From positions 1 through 42,936 of the forward strand of contig NZ_CARBVX010000017.1 of assembly GCF_948948975.1 (NCBI RefSeq): DNA of 42,936 nucleotides, in the 5' to 3' direction. Positions within the stretch are counted from its first letter, which is position 1. Every line of letters starts with the position of its first letter. Under the pieces are notes generated by a model. The model was not told where the DNA came from. It saw only the letters and a list, made by a program, of their open reading frames with translations, and made no database searches. Origin of the DNA: an uncultured Lactobacillus sp. Lineage in GTDB: Bacteria > Bacillota > Bacilli > Lactobacillales > Lactobacillaceae. This document shows positions 42,630 to 42,936 of this stretch, piece after piece. The translations under genes and the position numbers were made by a program.

Positions 42630-42936
42630 ATGAAAATAATTGTAAAAAGCATTATAAAAAGAAATAAATATAAGATATTATTGCTACAACTTGCAAGTAT
42701 GGTAAATACGATAGCAATGATTGGAAATATTTTTTTAGAGGGACAGTTACTAAATTCTTTAGTTTATAGTAAAGATAGAGGAAATTTTTTTAAAATACTA
42801 TGTCTCCTTGTTTTTCTAGGAATTTTAAAACTTATCCTATCCTTTTTTACAAATAAAGTTCAAATACTTGATTATAGAAGAGCTTTTTTCTACGTAAAGT
42901 CAAGCACAATAGGATGTTTGACTTTATTTTTTAGTT
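42630..42936 (+). CDS. Probable ABC exporter transmembrane domain, N-terminal part, cut by window end
   Basis: From ATG at 42630 an open frame of 102 codons runs off the right end. It has a basic start (MKIIVKSIIKRNKYK) followed by hydrophobic segments (LLLQLASMVNTIAMIGNIFL and FFKILCLLVFLGILKLILSFF) joined by a loop with LNSLVYSKDRG, a pattern like the first two membrane helices of ABC exporter (permease/ATPase fusion) proteins. No ATPase motif is in view. The ribosome-binding site is poor, so the start is uncertain. An export role is inferred only from this pattern. Confidence 0.5.
   Translation, partial: MKIIVKSIIKRNKYKILLLQLASMVNTIAMIGNIFLEGQLLNSLVYSKDRGNFFKILCLLVFLGILKLILSFFTNKVQILDYRRAFFYVKSSTIGCLTLFFS

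Noticed and set aside
1..42936. CRISPR array, prophage or rRNA operon
   Set aside because: No regularly spaced repeats, no phage structural or integrase genes, and no rRNA sequence were seen on either strand.

Overview
The window is the replication-origin region of a low-GC Gram-positive bacterium, most likely a Lactobacillus of the johnsonii/gasseri group. This rests on the AT-rich composition, the rpmH-dnaA-dnaN-yaaA-recF-gyrB-gyrA order, pyruvate oxidase and 6-phosphogluconate dehydrogenase genes close to the origin, and IS30 and ISL3 elements of lactobacillus type. It is a species-group guess from gene content, not a database result.

Layout. (1) About 1-2707 is foreign and clearly GC-richer: the ribosomal protection gene tet(W) with its attenuator leader, the first codons of a downstream gene, and the tail of another reading frame. 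The right edge cuts into a resident DUF975 membrane-protein gene whose 3' part survives (2708-3223). (2) 3224-6110 holds an unannotated Fst-like type I toxin-antitoxin module (3285-3601), an NAD(P)-binding protein, a PlsC-type acyltransferase and a decayed Eis-like acetyltransferase. (3) 6186-10230 is accessory DNA between two identical tRNA-Thr(AGT) genes: an IS30 element, an Rgg/MutR-type regulator with a repeated palindrome just downstream, and a complete ISL3 element with an 8-bp target duplication. (4) 10230-13770 carries a putative glycoside hydrolase behind a cre-like site and a perfect inverted repeat, and a DUF2974 alpha/beta hydrolase. (5) 13716-29726, mostly minus strand, is the core left arm: scrK, dnaB, rplI, gdpP, corA, rpsR-ssb-rpsF, gyrA-gyrB-recF-yaaA, dnaN, dnaA. 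(6) The origin is bipartite: a DnaA-box cluster upstream of dnaA (29749-30069), and a dnaA-dnaN spacer with DnaA boxes, a GC patch, a DnaA-trio run and an AT-rich tract (28201-28361). (7) The right arm, plus strand, has rpmH, rnpA, yidC, mnmE, mnmG, then pox, gnd and a ClC channel, then a MutS2-like ATPase on the minus strand and the start of what looks like an ABC exporter at the window end.

How it fits together. Replication and translation genes run away from the origin on both sides, as in most Firmicutes. Two parS-like palindromes (13716 and 38637) flank the origin, although no parAB genes follow mnmG. Pyruvate oxidase makes acetyl phosphate and H2O2, Gnd feeds the pentose phosphate pathway and ScrK supplies fructose 6-phosphate; cre-like sites lie before scrK, the glycoside hydrolase and, more weakly, pox. 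The least ordinary items are the type I toxin-antitoxin module, the repeated palindrome and tiny ORF beside the IS-bracketed Rgg regulator, the non-AUG start of yaaA, a leucine at the usual acidic quinolone-contact position of GyrA, and the tet(W) insertion itself.
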